A DNA stretch of 64,000 nt from JAHIQC01 sp964565645 (GCA_964565645.1 CAZMFQ010000001.1:308696-372695); one strand, 5' to 3'. Shown: positions 1 to 7,783, counted from the first letter of the stretch. Translations and numbers: made by a program. The notes: generated from the letters alone by a model not told the origin.

Positions 1-755
1 TCCGACTCGGAGCCGCGTGTGCGGACATGATGACAGCCGAGGACCCCCTCGACCTCCTTGGCCGCCGCGCAGACGTCGGCCGGCGGGATGCGCGCAGTGT
101 CGGACAGGGTCTCGTTGGCCTGCTTGAACACGCCCCACGCCGTGTACGCGATGGCGACGCTCACGCCAAGGGCGATGAGCGGGTCCGCGATCGGATAACC
201 CATCTTGACGGCGCCCAGTCCGATGATGACACCGATGCTCACAAGCACGTCGCTGCCGGTATGGCTTGCATCCGCAACGAGGATCTCACTGCCGAGCTTG
301 CGGCCGATCCGGCGCTCCCAGGTCGTCACGCCGATATTGACGGCCAGCGTGCCGAGCATGATCGCGAACGAGACCGCGGTGACGTTCGCGGGCTCACCGG
401 GGTTCATCAGTTCCCGGATCGCGCTGGATCCGACCCGGTAGGCCGCCATCGCGAGCATCGCACCGATGATCGCCGAGGCGTACGTCTCGTACTTGCTGTG
501 GCCGTATGGGTGGTCGTTGTCTGCGGGCCGCCCCGCCAAGAACATGCCGACGAGACCGACGATGTTGGAGGTCCCGTCGAAAAGCGAATGGAACCCGTCG
601 GCCTGCATGGCCACCGATCCGCTCACGAAGCCCCAGGCCATCTTCGCGAACGCGACGGCCAAGTTGAGCACCAGGATCACCCACAGGACGGACTTGATCT
701 TGCGGATGCGGTCAGAACTCCCGCCGCCGTCAGCGCCCTGCACGTTGTATCCCAC
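1..755 (-). CDS. Cation diffusion facilitator (zinc-type) exporter, C-terminus cut off
   Basis: Membrane antiporter of the CDF family, which exports divalent cations in exchange for protons. The translation opens with a short polar segment and then a run of membrane helices. Helix 2 carries 'ADGFHSLFD' and helix 5 carries 'ADASHTGSD', giving HxxxD in both halves of transport site A, the pattern usual for zinc-type CDFs. The family loop 'HPYGHSKYE' is present. The chosen start is GTG at 755, preceded by 'agggggac' on the minus strand; no ATG fits. The C-terminal cytoplasmic domain is cut by the window edge. The gene is divergent from a CsoR/CstR-family repressor and shares a palindromic operator with it. 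The family is certain; the metal is inferred from motifs. Confidence 0.9.
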   Translation of the reverse strand, partial: MGYNVQGADGGGSSDRIRKIKSVLWVILVLNLAVAFAKMAWGFVSGSVAMQADGFHSLFDGTSNIVGLVGMFLAGRPADNDHPYGHSKYETYASAIIGAMLAMAAYRVGSSAIRELMNPGEPANVTAVSFAIMLGTLAVNIGVTTWERRIGRKLGSEILVADASHTGSDVLVSIGVIIGLGAVKMGYPIADPLIALGVSVAIAYTAWGVFKQANETLSDTARIPPADVCAAAKEVEGVLGCHHVRTRGSES

Positions 756-773
756 GATGTCCCCCTGTCCCAG

Positions 774-802
774 TTGCAGCAAATACCCCCAGGGGGTATA
801 TT
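774..802 (+). promoter_or_regulatory. Promoter with embedded CsoR/CstR-type operator
   Basis: The perfect palindrome ATACCCCCAGGGGGTAT lies at 783-799. It sits exactly in the spacer between a -35-like TTGCAG (774-779) and a -10-like TATATT (797-802), with a 17-base spacer. This is the layout expected for steric repression of the downstream repressor gene. C/G tracts flanked by ATA/TAT are typical of operators bound by the CsoR/CstR family. The site also lies in the upstream region of the divergent CDF exporter. A near-identical palindrome recurs at 2177-2192. Confidence 0.75.
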
Positions 803-855
803 GCACAGATACGGAACGACCCATGATAACGCATACTCAGCACGAGGAGCGAGCC

Positions 856-1155
856 ATGCAAGAAGCCCTCAAGTCCCCACTACCCGTGGACGCGGAACGC
901 AAGCAGATCATCAACCGTCTCAAGCGACTCGAAGGCCAGATACGCGGCCTGCAGAGCATGATCGAGTCCGGCAAGGAGTGCGAGGCCGTCCTGACCCAGA
1001 TCATGGCCGCGAAGTCCGCCCTCAACCAGGTCGGGCTGCACATCATCGGGCACTCCATGAAGAGCTGCCTCATCGACGAGACCGAGAAATCGCGGGATGA
1101 GCTGATCGACGAGGCTATCGCCGTGTTCCTCAAGTACTCGTCCTGCGTGAAGTAG
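856..1155 (+). CDS. CsoR/CstR-family transcriptional repressor
   Basis: A 99-residue all-helical DUF156-family repressor. The core 'INRLKRLEGQIRGLQSMI' (residues 19-36) is the family signature. Ligand candidates are C42 and C71, 29 residues apart, as for the two cysteines of both CsoR (Cu(I) sensor) and CstR (persulfide sensor). Cu(I)-sensing CsoR also needs a His four residues before the second Cys. Here that position is Ser67, and the nearest His (H66) is one residue further away. This weakens a copper assignment and makes a thiol/persulfide or other sensor possible. ATG 856 follows 'gaggagcgag'. An in-frame ATG at 823 would add 11 residues but has no better ribosome site. The promoter just upstream contains its probable own operator, so autorepression is likely. 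Confidence 0.88.
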   Translation: MQEALKSPLPVDAERKQIINRLKRLEGQIRGLQSMIESGKECEAVLTQIMAAKSALNQVGLHIIGHSMKSCLIDETEKSRDELIDEAIAVFLKYSSCVK

Positions 1156-1200
1156 CGTCTGCCGCGGCGTTCATCGTCGCCCTGCACGTGCCGGCGATCG

Positions 1201-1572
1201 CTACTCGACCGCGGAGTCGACCACCTCGACGACGATACGCTCCATCCGCGAGGCGACCTCGTCGATCTGGTGTTCCGGGAACACCGCCGTGAACAGCGTC
1301 GGCCTCAGGGCGGCGACAATGACCTGCCCCTCAGCCTCGTAGACGTGGATCCTGCACGGCATGATGAGCGAGACAGCCGGATCGGTGGAGTCTCCGGCCG
1401 GACCGATCTCGAAGATCACGAGCGGTCTGATCGGGAAGCCCTTGGACTGGAGCCTCCCCTGGATGTCGTGACACCGTTCAACGTCGAAGCCGTGAAGCGC
1501 CACTGCGCGCTCCACGGCCTCGATGGTCTCTGCGAAACTCCTGGACCCTACGCGCTTGTATGCGTAGTCCAC
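1201..1572 (-). CDS. DUF302 family protein
   Basis: A 123-residue protein matching the DUF302 pattern: an N-terminal 'SFAETIEAVERAVALHGFDV' segment, then a beta strand 'PLVIFEIGP' and a 'MPCRIHVYE' strand with the family's conserved Pro-Cys. DUF302 proteins are small alpha-beta folds of unknown biochemical role, often found beside thiol or heavy-metal genes. The start is GTG 1572, directly after 'gaggagatc'; longer in-frame versions lack a ribosome site. It is the last gene of the trxA / zinc-ribbon / DUF302 set and lies 40 bases after the zinc-ribbon gene. No signal peptide is seen. The function is unknown; the context suggests thiol or metal stress. Confidence 0.8.
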   Translation of the reverse strand: MDYAYKRVGSRSFAETIEAVERAVALHGFDVERCHDIQGRLQSKGFPIRPLVIFEIGPAGDSTDPAVSLIMPCRIHVYEAEGQVIVAALRPTLFTAVFPEHQIDEVASRMERIVVEVVDSAVE

Positions 1573-1612
1573 AGACGATCTCCTCACGGTCCGACCGGAC
1601 CGCACGTCACCC

Positions 1613-1813
1613 TCACGTGAAGCCGCGGTCACCACATGACGCCGAAGAAGCGGCGGCACCGGTCCCCTTGCCGAGGAAGCCCCCGCCCACGCCCGTCTTC
1701 ACATGACGGGACCCACACTGAGGGCAGACCTTGTCCTCGTCACGCAACAACCGCATGAAGAACAGGTCGAAGCGCTTGTCACAATCCTGACACTTCAACT
1801 CGTATGTCGGCAA
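1613..1813 (-). CDS. FmdB-type zinc-ribbon protein
   Basis: A 66-residue protein beginning 'PTYELKCQDCDKRFDLF' with a second 'CPQCGS' pair, giving the CxxC...CxxC zinc ribbon of the FmdB family. The tail is Gly/Ala/Ser-rich with an additional Cys near the end. The start codon is TTG at 1813, only three bases after the thioredoxin stop, so translation is probably coupled. The 'ggggtag' before it is a weak ribosome site. Family members are annotated as putative regulatory proteins, but no activity is firmly established. Its position inside a thioredoxin operon suggests a thiol- or metal-linked role. Confidence 0.8.
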   Translation of the reverse strand: MPTYELKCQDCDKRFDLFFMRLLRDEDKVCPQCGSRHVKTGVGGGFLGKGTGAAASSASCGDRGFT

Positions 1814-1816
1814 CGT

Positions 1817-2137
1817 CTACCCCAGACCGAGTTCCTTGGCGAGCGCGTCAGCACCCCTGGCGCCGATGACCTGTGCGGCAACCTGGCCGCGCTCGAACTT
1901 CGCGATCGTCGGGATGCTCATGACCCCGTACTCGATGGCGATCTCGCGATTGTCGTCGATATTGAGCTTCACGAACTTCGTCGTGTCGCCCAGACGCTCC
2001 GCGAGTTTGTCGACCTCGGGACTCACGACGCGACACGGCCCGCACCACGGCGCCCAGAAGTCGACGACGACCGGCATCGAAGAATCCAGTACTTCAGCCG
2101 CAAAGTCCGCGGCGTTCACTTCCTTGACGGAACCCAT
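1817..2137 (-). CDS. trxA: Thioredoxin
   Basis: A 106-residue single-domain cytoplasmic thioredoxin, a protein disulfide reductant. The active site 'WAPWCGPCR' places the redox pair at C32 and C35, and the cis-Pro loop is 'MSIPTIAKF'. Length and motifs are standard. ATG 2137 follows 'aaggagttcccc'. It leads an operon with the zinc-ribbon and DUF302 genes. Its promoter contains the second CsoR/CstR-type palindrome (2177-2192), so it is probably derepressed by the same signal as the CDF/repressor pair. The family is certain; the regulation is inferred. Confidence 0.96.
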   Translation of the reverse strand: MGSVKEVNAADFAAEVLDSSMPVVVDFWAPWCGPCRVVSPEVDKLAERLGDTTKFVKLNIDDNREIAIEYGVMSIPTIAKFERGQVAAQVIGARGADALAKELGLG

Positions 2138-2173
2138 GGGGAACTCCTTCTATCGGTGTGATGTTACGTTCAC

Positions 2174-2204
2174 AGTATACCCCTAGGGGTATTACTCATG
2201 TCAA
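2174..2204 (-). promoter_or_regulatory. Divergent promoter region with second CsoR/CstR-type operator
   Basis: The 16-base perfect palindrome ATACCCCTAGGGGTAT occupies 2177-2192. On the minus strand it is flanked by TTGACA (2204-2199) and TATACT (2179-2174), a promoter for trxA with a 19-base spacer. On the plus strand, weaker TTCACA and TATTAC elements face the chelatase-like gene. One occupied operator could therefore shut both directions. The half-site sequence matches the 783-799 operator. Confidence 0.7.
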
Positions 2205-2269
2205 CCTCGCTCCCCCCGGACCAACGTGTCGCGTATCATCGTATGCACCCCTCGGACTACGGAGGACCC

Positions 2270-3505
2270 GTGCACTACGAGTTGTGGGCCACCTTGTTCA
2301 TCAGTTCAATGGTTTCGGGTGCCGCTCTGGTGCTGCTGCTCGCCGGGCACCGCTCCAAGGAGCCGCTGGCCTTCCTCGGAGGACTGGCCTCGATAGGCCT
2401 GAGCACCTGGGCGATCACCGTACTGGTGGACGCCTACGGCCGCTTCGAGATCGGCGCATATGCCGGCCTGCTCGGGGCGGCTGCCGCCGCCGGCGGATAC
2501 GGGCTCGCCTCGTCTCTCCTGCCGATGTACGCGCGCCGCATCCCGCGCGTCGAGGTCCTTGAGCCGGTGACGGCCGGCGACGGGCGCATCACCGTCCTTC
2601 TCGCAAGCCCCCTGGAACCCGAGAACTACTCGCCTCCGTCCGTAGCAGAGGACCTCAAGGAACTCGCCGATGCAGGGCTGCCTGAAGCGACGATGAGCAT
2701 CATGCCGTTCCTGTTCGCCGCACAGAAGGCGCGCTACCGTGCCGCAGGAGGTCGCAGCCCCTCGATACGTGCGGCGCGCTCACTGTCCGAACGACTTGAA
2801 GTGCTGCTCGATGCCGACGTGTTCCGGCCCGTCGAACTGGTGAGCTGCGTCGGAGACGACACCCTCGACGCAGCCGTGCTTCGAGCCGCGGAGCGGGGCT
2901 GCACGTCCGTGATCGTCGTCAGCCTCTCGGTCGGCGAATCATATGACCTCGATCGCGCCAAGGCCCGTGTCGACCTGCTCAGGCCGCAGGCGGCCGGCGT
3001 CCAGATCGTGTACACGCCGCCGCTGTGGGGACGTGAGGAACTCGCCGAGGACATCGCCCGTCGGGTCTGGGTGGCCCGGGAGGAGCCTCACCGGACAGGT
3101 GTGGCGCTCATCATGCATGGCCAACCTGAGTCTCGGGAGCGCACCCACGGCGCTTTCGACGTACACGAGAACGCGTTCTGCAACCGCGTCAGGATGCTGC
3201 TCACCGAGCGCGGGCTTCCCGAGGCGAACACGCGTCTGTGTTACCTGGACTGGCGCGACCCCGACGTCACCGAGACCATTCGGCACCTTGCGGCGCTGGG
3301 ATGCGCCCGGGTCATAGTGATGCCCGCATGCTTCCCGTTCGAAAGCGTCACGACCATCCTCGACCTTCAGGTGGCGGTGCGTCAGGCCCGCGTCGAGACG
3401 CACGTGCACACGCTGATCATGCAACCCTGGGGGGACGACGACGCCGTCGCCGAGGTACTCGCGCATGTGGTGCGCGACGCGCAGAACGAACTCGCTACCC
3501 AGTGA
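2270..3505 (+). CDS. Membrane-anchored ferrochelatase-like protein
   Basis: A 411-residue protein with about three N-terminal membrane helices (residues roughly 9-26, 33-54, 63-85), followed by a two-lobed chelatase fold. Lobe 1 carries 'ARYRAAGGRSP' (near 155-164), matching the RYxAIGGxSP motif of ferrochelatase/HemH. Lobe 2 carries 'LIMHGQPE' with the metal-site His (H283), then 'ACFPFESVTTILDL', which aligns with the ferrochelatase segment that normally holds a catalytic Glu in an ETL context. Here that context reads TTI, so the Glu is missing or displaced. GTG 2270 follows 'cggaggaccc'; an upstream ATG at 2198 would abut the operator and has no ribosome site. It is divergent from trxA and shares its operator. 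It may be a heme or tetrapyrrole metal-insertion enzyme or a non-catalytic relative. Confidence 0.75.
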   Translation: MHYELWATLFISSMVSGAALVLLLAGHRSKEPLAFLGGLASIGLSTWAITVLVDAYGRFEIGAYAGLLGAAAAAGGYGLASSLLPMYARRIPRVEVLEPVTAGDGRITVLLASPLEPENYSPPSVAEDLKELADAGLPEATMSIMPFLFAAQKARYRAAGGRSPSIRAARSLSERLEVLLDADVFRPVELVSCVGDDTLDAAVLRAAERGCTSVIVVSLSVGESYDLDRAKARVDLLRPQAAGVQIVYTPPLWGREELAEDIARRVWVAREEPHRTGVALIMHGQPESRERTHGAFDVHENAFCNRVRMLLTERGLPEANTRLCYLDWRDPDVTETIRHLAALGCARVIVMPACFPFESVTTILDLQVAVRQARVETHVHTLIMQPWGDDDAVAEVLAHVVRDAQNELATQ

Positions 3506-3553
3506 TGCGGGGACCTGCCTGGACGGCGGGGGCCCCGCCCGGCGACGTACCTA

Positions 3554-4273
3554 TCAGCGCTCGCGGCAACGGTCCCAGTTCAGAGCCTGCTGGCGCCTGA
3601 TCTGCGGAATGCGCCAGGCGTACTTGAGCACGACGCTCAGTCCGCCGCGCTCGGCCTCGGCACGCGTCTCGAGTCGATCGATGCTTCCGCGCAGGTCCTC
3701 GGCGGACGTTCCCCGGAACACGGTGTAGCCGCGCCCGATGCCGTGCAACATGTGAGCGTCCGAGCCGCCGGTGGCCGCGATCCCCTGGCCACCCGCGAAC
3801 ATCTTGGCGGCCACGCGGTTCGCCCATCCCAGGTACGGCACCGAGTTGTATGTCTCGAGCGCGTGGAACGCGAGTTCGTTGACGCTGGCGAGGAACGTGC
3901 TTCTGCCGAACGGGCCGAACACGCCACGGTTCGAGAAGGGATGCGGGATGATCGCGACGCCGCCCTGGGCGTTGATCGCGGCCAGGGTCTCGACTGCGGA
4001 CATGCCCGCGGGGATGTGCTCGGTGAGGAACAGCCCGATGATGTGACCCGACTTGGAGGAGACCTCTTCGCCGACGATCACCTCGAAGTCGTACATCTCT
4101 TCGAGCGACTTGGCGAACAGCGCGCCCTCGATCGTGTTGTGATCGGTTATCGCGATGACCTTGAGATCCGTCTTGTTCTGGACGTAGTCCATGATCTCGG
4201 GTATACGTGCGACGCCATCGCTATGATTGCTGTGGATATGCAGGTCGGCTTTGCTCCAGATATCTGTGCTCAC
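3554..4273 (-). CDS. PHP-domain metal-dependent phosphoesterase
   Basis: A 239-residue PHP-fold protein. Metal ligand motifs appear in order: 'ADLHIHSNHSDG' near the N-terminus, 'AITDHNT', 'VGEEVSS', 'IIPHPF' and 'GGSDAHM' near the C-terminus. Together they fit the trinuclear site of stand-alone PHP phosphatases such as nucleoside or oligoribonucleotide phosphatases. GTG 4273 follows 'gagagggaaggctc' and puts the first motif near residue 10, as usual. A longer in-frame version reaching 4501 would add about 76 residues of low-complexity Arg-rich sequence and is rejected. It lies 200 bases downstream of the aminotransferase. Substrate unknown. Confidence 0.82.
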   Translation of the reverse strand: MSTDIWSKADLHIHSNHSDGVARIPEIMDYVQNKTDLKVIAITDHNTIEGALFAKSLEEMYDFEVIVGEEVSSKSGHIIGLFLTEHIPAGMSAVETLAAINAQGGVAIIPHPFSNRGVFGPFGRSTFLASVNELAFHALETYNSVPYLGWANRVAAKMFAGGQGIAATGGSDAHMLHGIGRGYTVFRGTSAEDLRGSIDRLETRAEAERGGLSVVLKYAWRIPQIRRQQALNWDRCRER

Positions 4274-4472
4274 GAGCCTTCCCTCTCCAAGTACTCCGGA
4301 AACCCCTCGCTCAAACGAGCGCTGCTCCCCATTGAGCAAACCCCGTACCGCTTCGCAGCAATCGACGCCGGGGCACAAGTCTATCATCGGAACGGGTGCC
4401 CGCGCTCTGGAGACCGGTTCGACGAGCGGAGCCCTCCGGCGGCGGAGACGGGCGCGGGCCCGCGGCGAGGCC

Positions 4473-5633
4473 TCACGCCTGCGCTCGCGCCCACTCGCCA
4501 AGCCGAGCCACGCCCTCTCGCAGACGCTCGAGCGACGTAGCGTAGCTCACCCGCAGGAACCCTTCTCCGCCCGGACCGAAATCGATACCCGGCGCAACCG
4601 CGACTCCGGCCTCATCGAGAAGCCGATATGCGAGCCCGAGTGAGTCCGTGCCCCACGCTCGGGCGTCGGCGAACACATAGAACGCACCCGTGGGCTCCGC
4701 GTCGACGACCAGTCCGATCTCCCGAAGCGCCGGGACCAGGTATCTGCGTCGCTCGTCATAGATGGTTCGCATGGCGGCCACCTCGGCGGCGGCCTCGGTG
4801 AGCGCGACCGTGCCGGCCACCTGGACGAAGTGGTTGGCGCACAGGAAGAAGTTCTGCTGGATGACCTCGCAGGCGCGCACGAACTCCCTCGGCGCGATGA
4901 GGTAGCCGAGGCGCCAGCCGGTCATCGCGTAGGCCTTCGAGAACCCGTTGAGCACGAACGCGCGGTCGGTGTACTCGAGGACGGTGCGCTCACGGCCCTC
5001 GAACTGAAGACCGTGATAGATCTCGTCGCTCACAAGCCAGATACCATGGCGCTCGACGATCGCCGCGAGCGCCGCGAGGTCCTCGGCGGGCAACACGGTG
5101 CCCATCGGATTGGCCGGGGAGTTGATCATGATCGCCCGGGTCCTGGGGGTGATCGCGGCCTCGATCTCCTCGGGCCTGAACCGGAACCCCTCACCGGCGC
5201 GCACCGGCACGCGCACGGCCTTGCCGCCGAGGAAGCCGATGTAGTTGGGGTAGGCCGGGTAGCAGGGGTCGGCGACGATCACCTCGTCGCCGGGGTCGAG
5301 CAGAACGCCGAAGATGAGCAGCATCGCCGGGGAGGTGCCCTGGGTCACGACGATGTCCTCAGGGTCGACCGTCACCCGGTACTCCCGGGCGAAGTGGTCG
5401 GTGATGGCATCCCTGAGCGTCGGGAGACCCGCTGACTGCGTGTACCCAGTGTCGCCGGCCTCCATGGCCGCTTCGGCCGCGCGCGTGACGACCGCGGGGG
5501 TCGGGAGGTCGGGATCGCCGATCTCCAGACGCACGATGTCACGGCCCTCCGAGGCCAGACGCTTGGCCCGCGCGACCACGTCCATGACCACGAACGGCCG
5601 GACGAGTCGGGACCGTGCTGACAGAGGGCTCAT
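4473..5633 (-). CDS. Class I/II PLP-dependent aminotransferase
   Basis: A 386-residue fold-type I aminotransferase. Key motifs: 'GDPDLPTP' at the N-terminus, 'QGTSPAML' for phosphate binding, 'NSPANPMGT' (substrate/PLP Asn), 'SDEIYHGL' with the PLP-ring Asp and Tyr, and 'NGFSKAYAMTGWRLGY' with the Schiff-base lysine K233. Overall it resembles aspartate/aromatic or LL-diaminopimelate-type enzymes, but the amino donor cannot be fixed from sequence. ATG 5633 follows 'ggaggagacgaccg' and overlaps the stop of the upstream B12 radical SAM gene as ATGA, so the two are translationally coupled. That coupling suggests it acts on the same pathway, not general amino acid metabolism. Confidence 0.9.
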   Translation of the reverse strand: MSPLSARSRLVRPFVVMDVVARAKRLASEGRDIVRLEIGDPDLPTPAVVTRAAEAAMEAGDTGYTQSAGLPTLRDAITDHFAREYRVTVDPEDIVVTQGTSPAMLLIFGVLLDPGDEVIVADPCYPAYPNYIGFLGGKAVRVPVRAGEGFRFRPEEIEAAITPRTRAIMINSPANPMGTVLPAEDLAALAAIVERHGIWLVSDEIYHGLQFEGRERTVLEYTDRAFVLNGFSKAYAMTGWRLGYLIAPREFVRACEVIQQNFFLCANHFVQVAGTVALTEAAAEVAAMRTIYDERRRYLVPALREIGLVVDAEPTGAFYVFADARAWGTDSLGLAYRLLDEAGVAVAPGIDFGPGGEGFLRVSYATSLERLREGVARLGEWARAQA

Positions 5634-6934
5634 CGGTCGTCTCCTCCTGTGTTGGTCGGCGTGATTCGTGCGGCGTACAGCCTCGTGACAGCCGTTCCGA
5701 AGACCTCGGCCCGGCGCAACGCCGCGAACCCCATGGTAGCGGTCGAGATCACTTCGTGAGGCGGATCGGGGTTGTACGCCAGTCCCAAAGTCTCGGCGTT
5801 CTCCCACAGCTCTGTCCCGGGAAGCACGTGGAGCGTCGAGAACTGTATCTTGCCCGGATCGCGACCCAACACGAACTCGAGCCCGGCAACGAACTCGTCC
5901 TCCGAATCACCCGGAAGCCCGACTATCAGGTCGCACTCCACGCGGATGCCGTGAGCGCGGCAGGCGCGTACCCCCGCCTCGAACCGGTCGCGGTCGAATC
6001 CTCGGCGGCATGTGGACAGTGCGGCCTCACCGACGGTCTGCGGGCCCGTCTCCACCGTGGCCACGCCCGCCTTGGGGAGCAGCGCGGCGGCCGCGTCGTC
6101 GATGCGCTCGATGTCGACCTCGATGGTGTGAAGCCGCAGACCCGCGGCGACGTGAGGCGCCATGAGCTCGGCAAGCCAGCCGAGCCGCTCCAAGGTCAGA
6201 TTGAACACCGGATCGATGAAGCTCATCGACCGGAGGCCGGGCGTCGCGGCGAACGCCGCGACCTCAGCCTCCACCCTGGCACGCGAGAACGAGCGGAGCC
6301 TGCCGTAGCCCTTGCCTTCATAGCAGTATGCGCACGCGTGCGGACATCCGCGGAACGTCTCGATGTAGCCGGCGCCGTCCTTGGGGGTCATGATTCCCGT
6401 GAGGTACGGCGACGGGATGGTGTCGAGGTCGGCGATGAGGGCCCGGTCGGGAGCGGAATGCGGCGTGCCGTCCGCCTTGCGGGATGTGACGCCGTCTACC
6501 GGCCAGAGCGGTCGGCCGTCAAGCAGGGCCACCAGGAGCTCCGCGAAGGTCGCCTCCCCTTCGCCGCGTACGATGGCGGTGACGTGCCGCTGAGCCGCCA
6601 GGACCTCCTCGGCTATGCCCGAGACCTCGGGCCCGCCGAGGACGATGCAGGTCTCCGGCATGGCGATACCGATGATGGTGGCCGCCTCGTAGACGGCTTT
6701 GGCGTTGAAACAGGTGACCGAGAAGCCGACCACGTCAGGAGACAGGGCGAGCACGCGATACGCGACCCACCAGGGGTCCGCCTCGGAGTCGGCCTCGATC
6801 GTCGCGAAACCCGCCCTGCCGGCGAGCCGGCGGTCCGCCTGCGCCCAGGCGCGCACGTAGCCGAGCCCCAGGGTCTCGTAGCCGGGCCAGCTCATCCCGA
6901 CGAGCACGACCTTCATCTCAGGCGCCCCGCTCAT
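5630..6934 (-). CDS. B12-binding-domain radical SAM protein
   Basis: A 434-residue enzyme with an N-terminal cobalamin-binding Rossmann domain (about residues 7-140; 'VVGFSVTC', 'IVLGGPEVS', 'IVRGEGE') and a radical SAM TIM barrel. The cluster motif is C197-x3-C201-x2-C204 ('RGCPHACAYC'), followed by 'YLTG'-type and 'SFIDPVFN' elements and 'VECDLIVGLPGDS'. Members of this class methylate or rearrange unactivated carbons. The B12-binding DxHxxG loop is not evident, so cobalamin may bind base-off without a His ligand, or not at all. It overlaps both neighbours by ATGA and sits between a cluster-less radical-SAM-like protein and an aminotransferase. A cobalamin adenosyltransferase is encoded at 42018-42587. 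Confidence 0.88.
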   Translation of the reverse strand: MSGAPEMKVVLVGMSWPGYETLGLGYVRAWAQADRRLAGRAGFATIEADSEADPWWVAYRVLALSPDVVGFSVTCFNAKAVYEAATIIGIAMPETCIVLGGPEVSGIAEEVLAAQRHVTAIVRGEGEATFAELLVALLDGRPLWPVDGVTSRKADGTPHSAPDRALIADLDTIPSPYLTGIMTPKDGAGYIETFRGCPHACAYCYEGKGYGRLRSFSRARVEAEVAAFAATPGLRSMSFIDPVFNLTLERLGWLAELMAPHVAAGLRLHTIEVDIERIDDAAAALLPKAGVATVETGPQTVGEAALSTCRRGFDRDRFEAGVRACRAHGIRVECDLIVGLPGDSEDEFVAGLEFVLGRDPGKIQFSTLHVLPGTELWENAETLGLAYNPDPPHEVISTATMGFAALRRAEVFGTAVTRLYAARITPTNTGGDDR

Positions 6935-7641
6935 CGCGCGCCCCCGCTCAAGACGAGCGGTCCTGCGGTGTGATCGGCGAGCTGGCCCGCCTCGACGTCC
7001 GGGCAGTCGAGCCAGACCCACACGCCGTTGACCATGCCGGTCTCGCAGGCGGCGCGGACCTCATCGCATGAAGGATCCACGCCCTCGTTGAACGTCACAC
7101 GGACGGCAACTGCACCGAGTCGCGCGAAGGCCGCGACCGTCGCGGCGGCCAAGTCGAGATTGTGGACGCACAGCGGCACGACCCCCACCACCGCGACCGC
7201 AGCATCGGCAGCGCGGGCCGCTTCAAGGAAGCGCCCGATGCCCCGCGCTGTGGCGTCGAAGCCTGCGGAAGTGACGAGCGGATCATGGGAGGCCGCATCC
7301 GGGCCGAGAAGGGGCACGTGCAGGTGCCTGAGCCCCGCGTCGAGAGCTCCGACGGCGTTCTCGGACACCCCAAGGCCCGCAGCATCCGTCAGCAGCCCGA
7401 TGCGCTCGACCCCCGCCTCGGCGAGGCCCAGGATGATCTCGGGCAACTCGGGGTGCCGGAAGGGTTCCATGCCCTCGAGCAGCACGTTTCGTGCTCGCCC
7501 GCCCGAATGCGACGGGGCGTCGGCGCACACGGAGTCAAGCACCGCGGCAGCGGGAAAGGGCGTCTGTGGACCCGTCGGACCACAGCGTGAGCAAGCGACG
7601 TCGCCACCCTGTCCAATGGACACTCGCAGGAACCCGATCAC
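6931..7641 (-). CDS. Radical-SAM-like protein lacking the CxxxCxxC motif
   Basis: A 236-residue protein with the layout of a radical SAM half-barrel. The opening strand is 'VIGFLRVSIGQGG', a 'GMEPFRHPELPEII' segment corresponds to the usual GGEP motif, and 'GLRHLHVPLLGPDAASHD' corresponds to the SLDG strand. The N-terminal cysteines are only C17-x2-C20, so a canonical CxxxCxxC [4Fe-4S] site is absent. GTG 7641 follows 'aaggggggtggcc'; the upstream in-frame ATG adds ten residues without a ribosome site. Its stop overlaps the start of the B12 radical SAM gene as ATGA. It may be a degenerate partner, scaffold or substrate-binding subunit. No specific function is recognised. Confidence 0.7.
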   Translation of the reverse strand: MIGFLRVSIGQGGDVACSRCGPTGPQTPFPAAAVLDSVCADAPSHSGGRARNVLLEGMEPFRHPELPEIILGLAEAGVERIGLLTDAAGLGVSENAVGALDAGLRHLHVPLLGPDAASHDPLVTSAGFDATARGIGRFLEAARAADAAVAVVGVVPLCVHNLDLAAATVAAFARLGAVAVRVTFNEGVDPSCDEVRAACETGMVNGVWVWLDCPDVEAGQLADHTAGPLVLSGGAR

Positions 7642-7783
7642 CGGCCACCCCCCCTTCGCACAGGTAAGCATAGCCGAATCCGACGCCCCGAACGCACGAT
7701 CAGATCATGCCGTGCTGTTGAACCACGCCCTCGGGGATGGCAGGATGGAGCAGGACTCACGTTCTTGACCAGCCGGGAGGATC

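Noticed and set aside
4274..4501. N-terminal extension of the PHP protein
   Set aside because: Arg-rich, low complexity, and the conserved first metal motif normally lies close to the start; GTG 4273 has a ribosome site.
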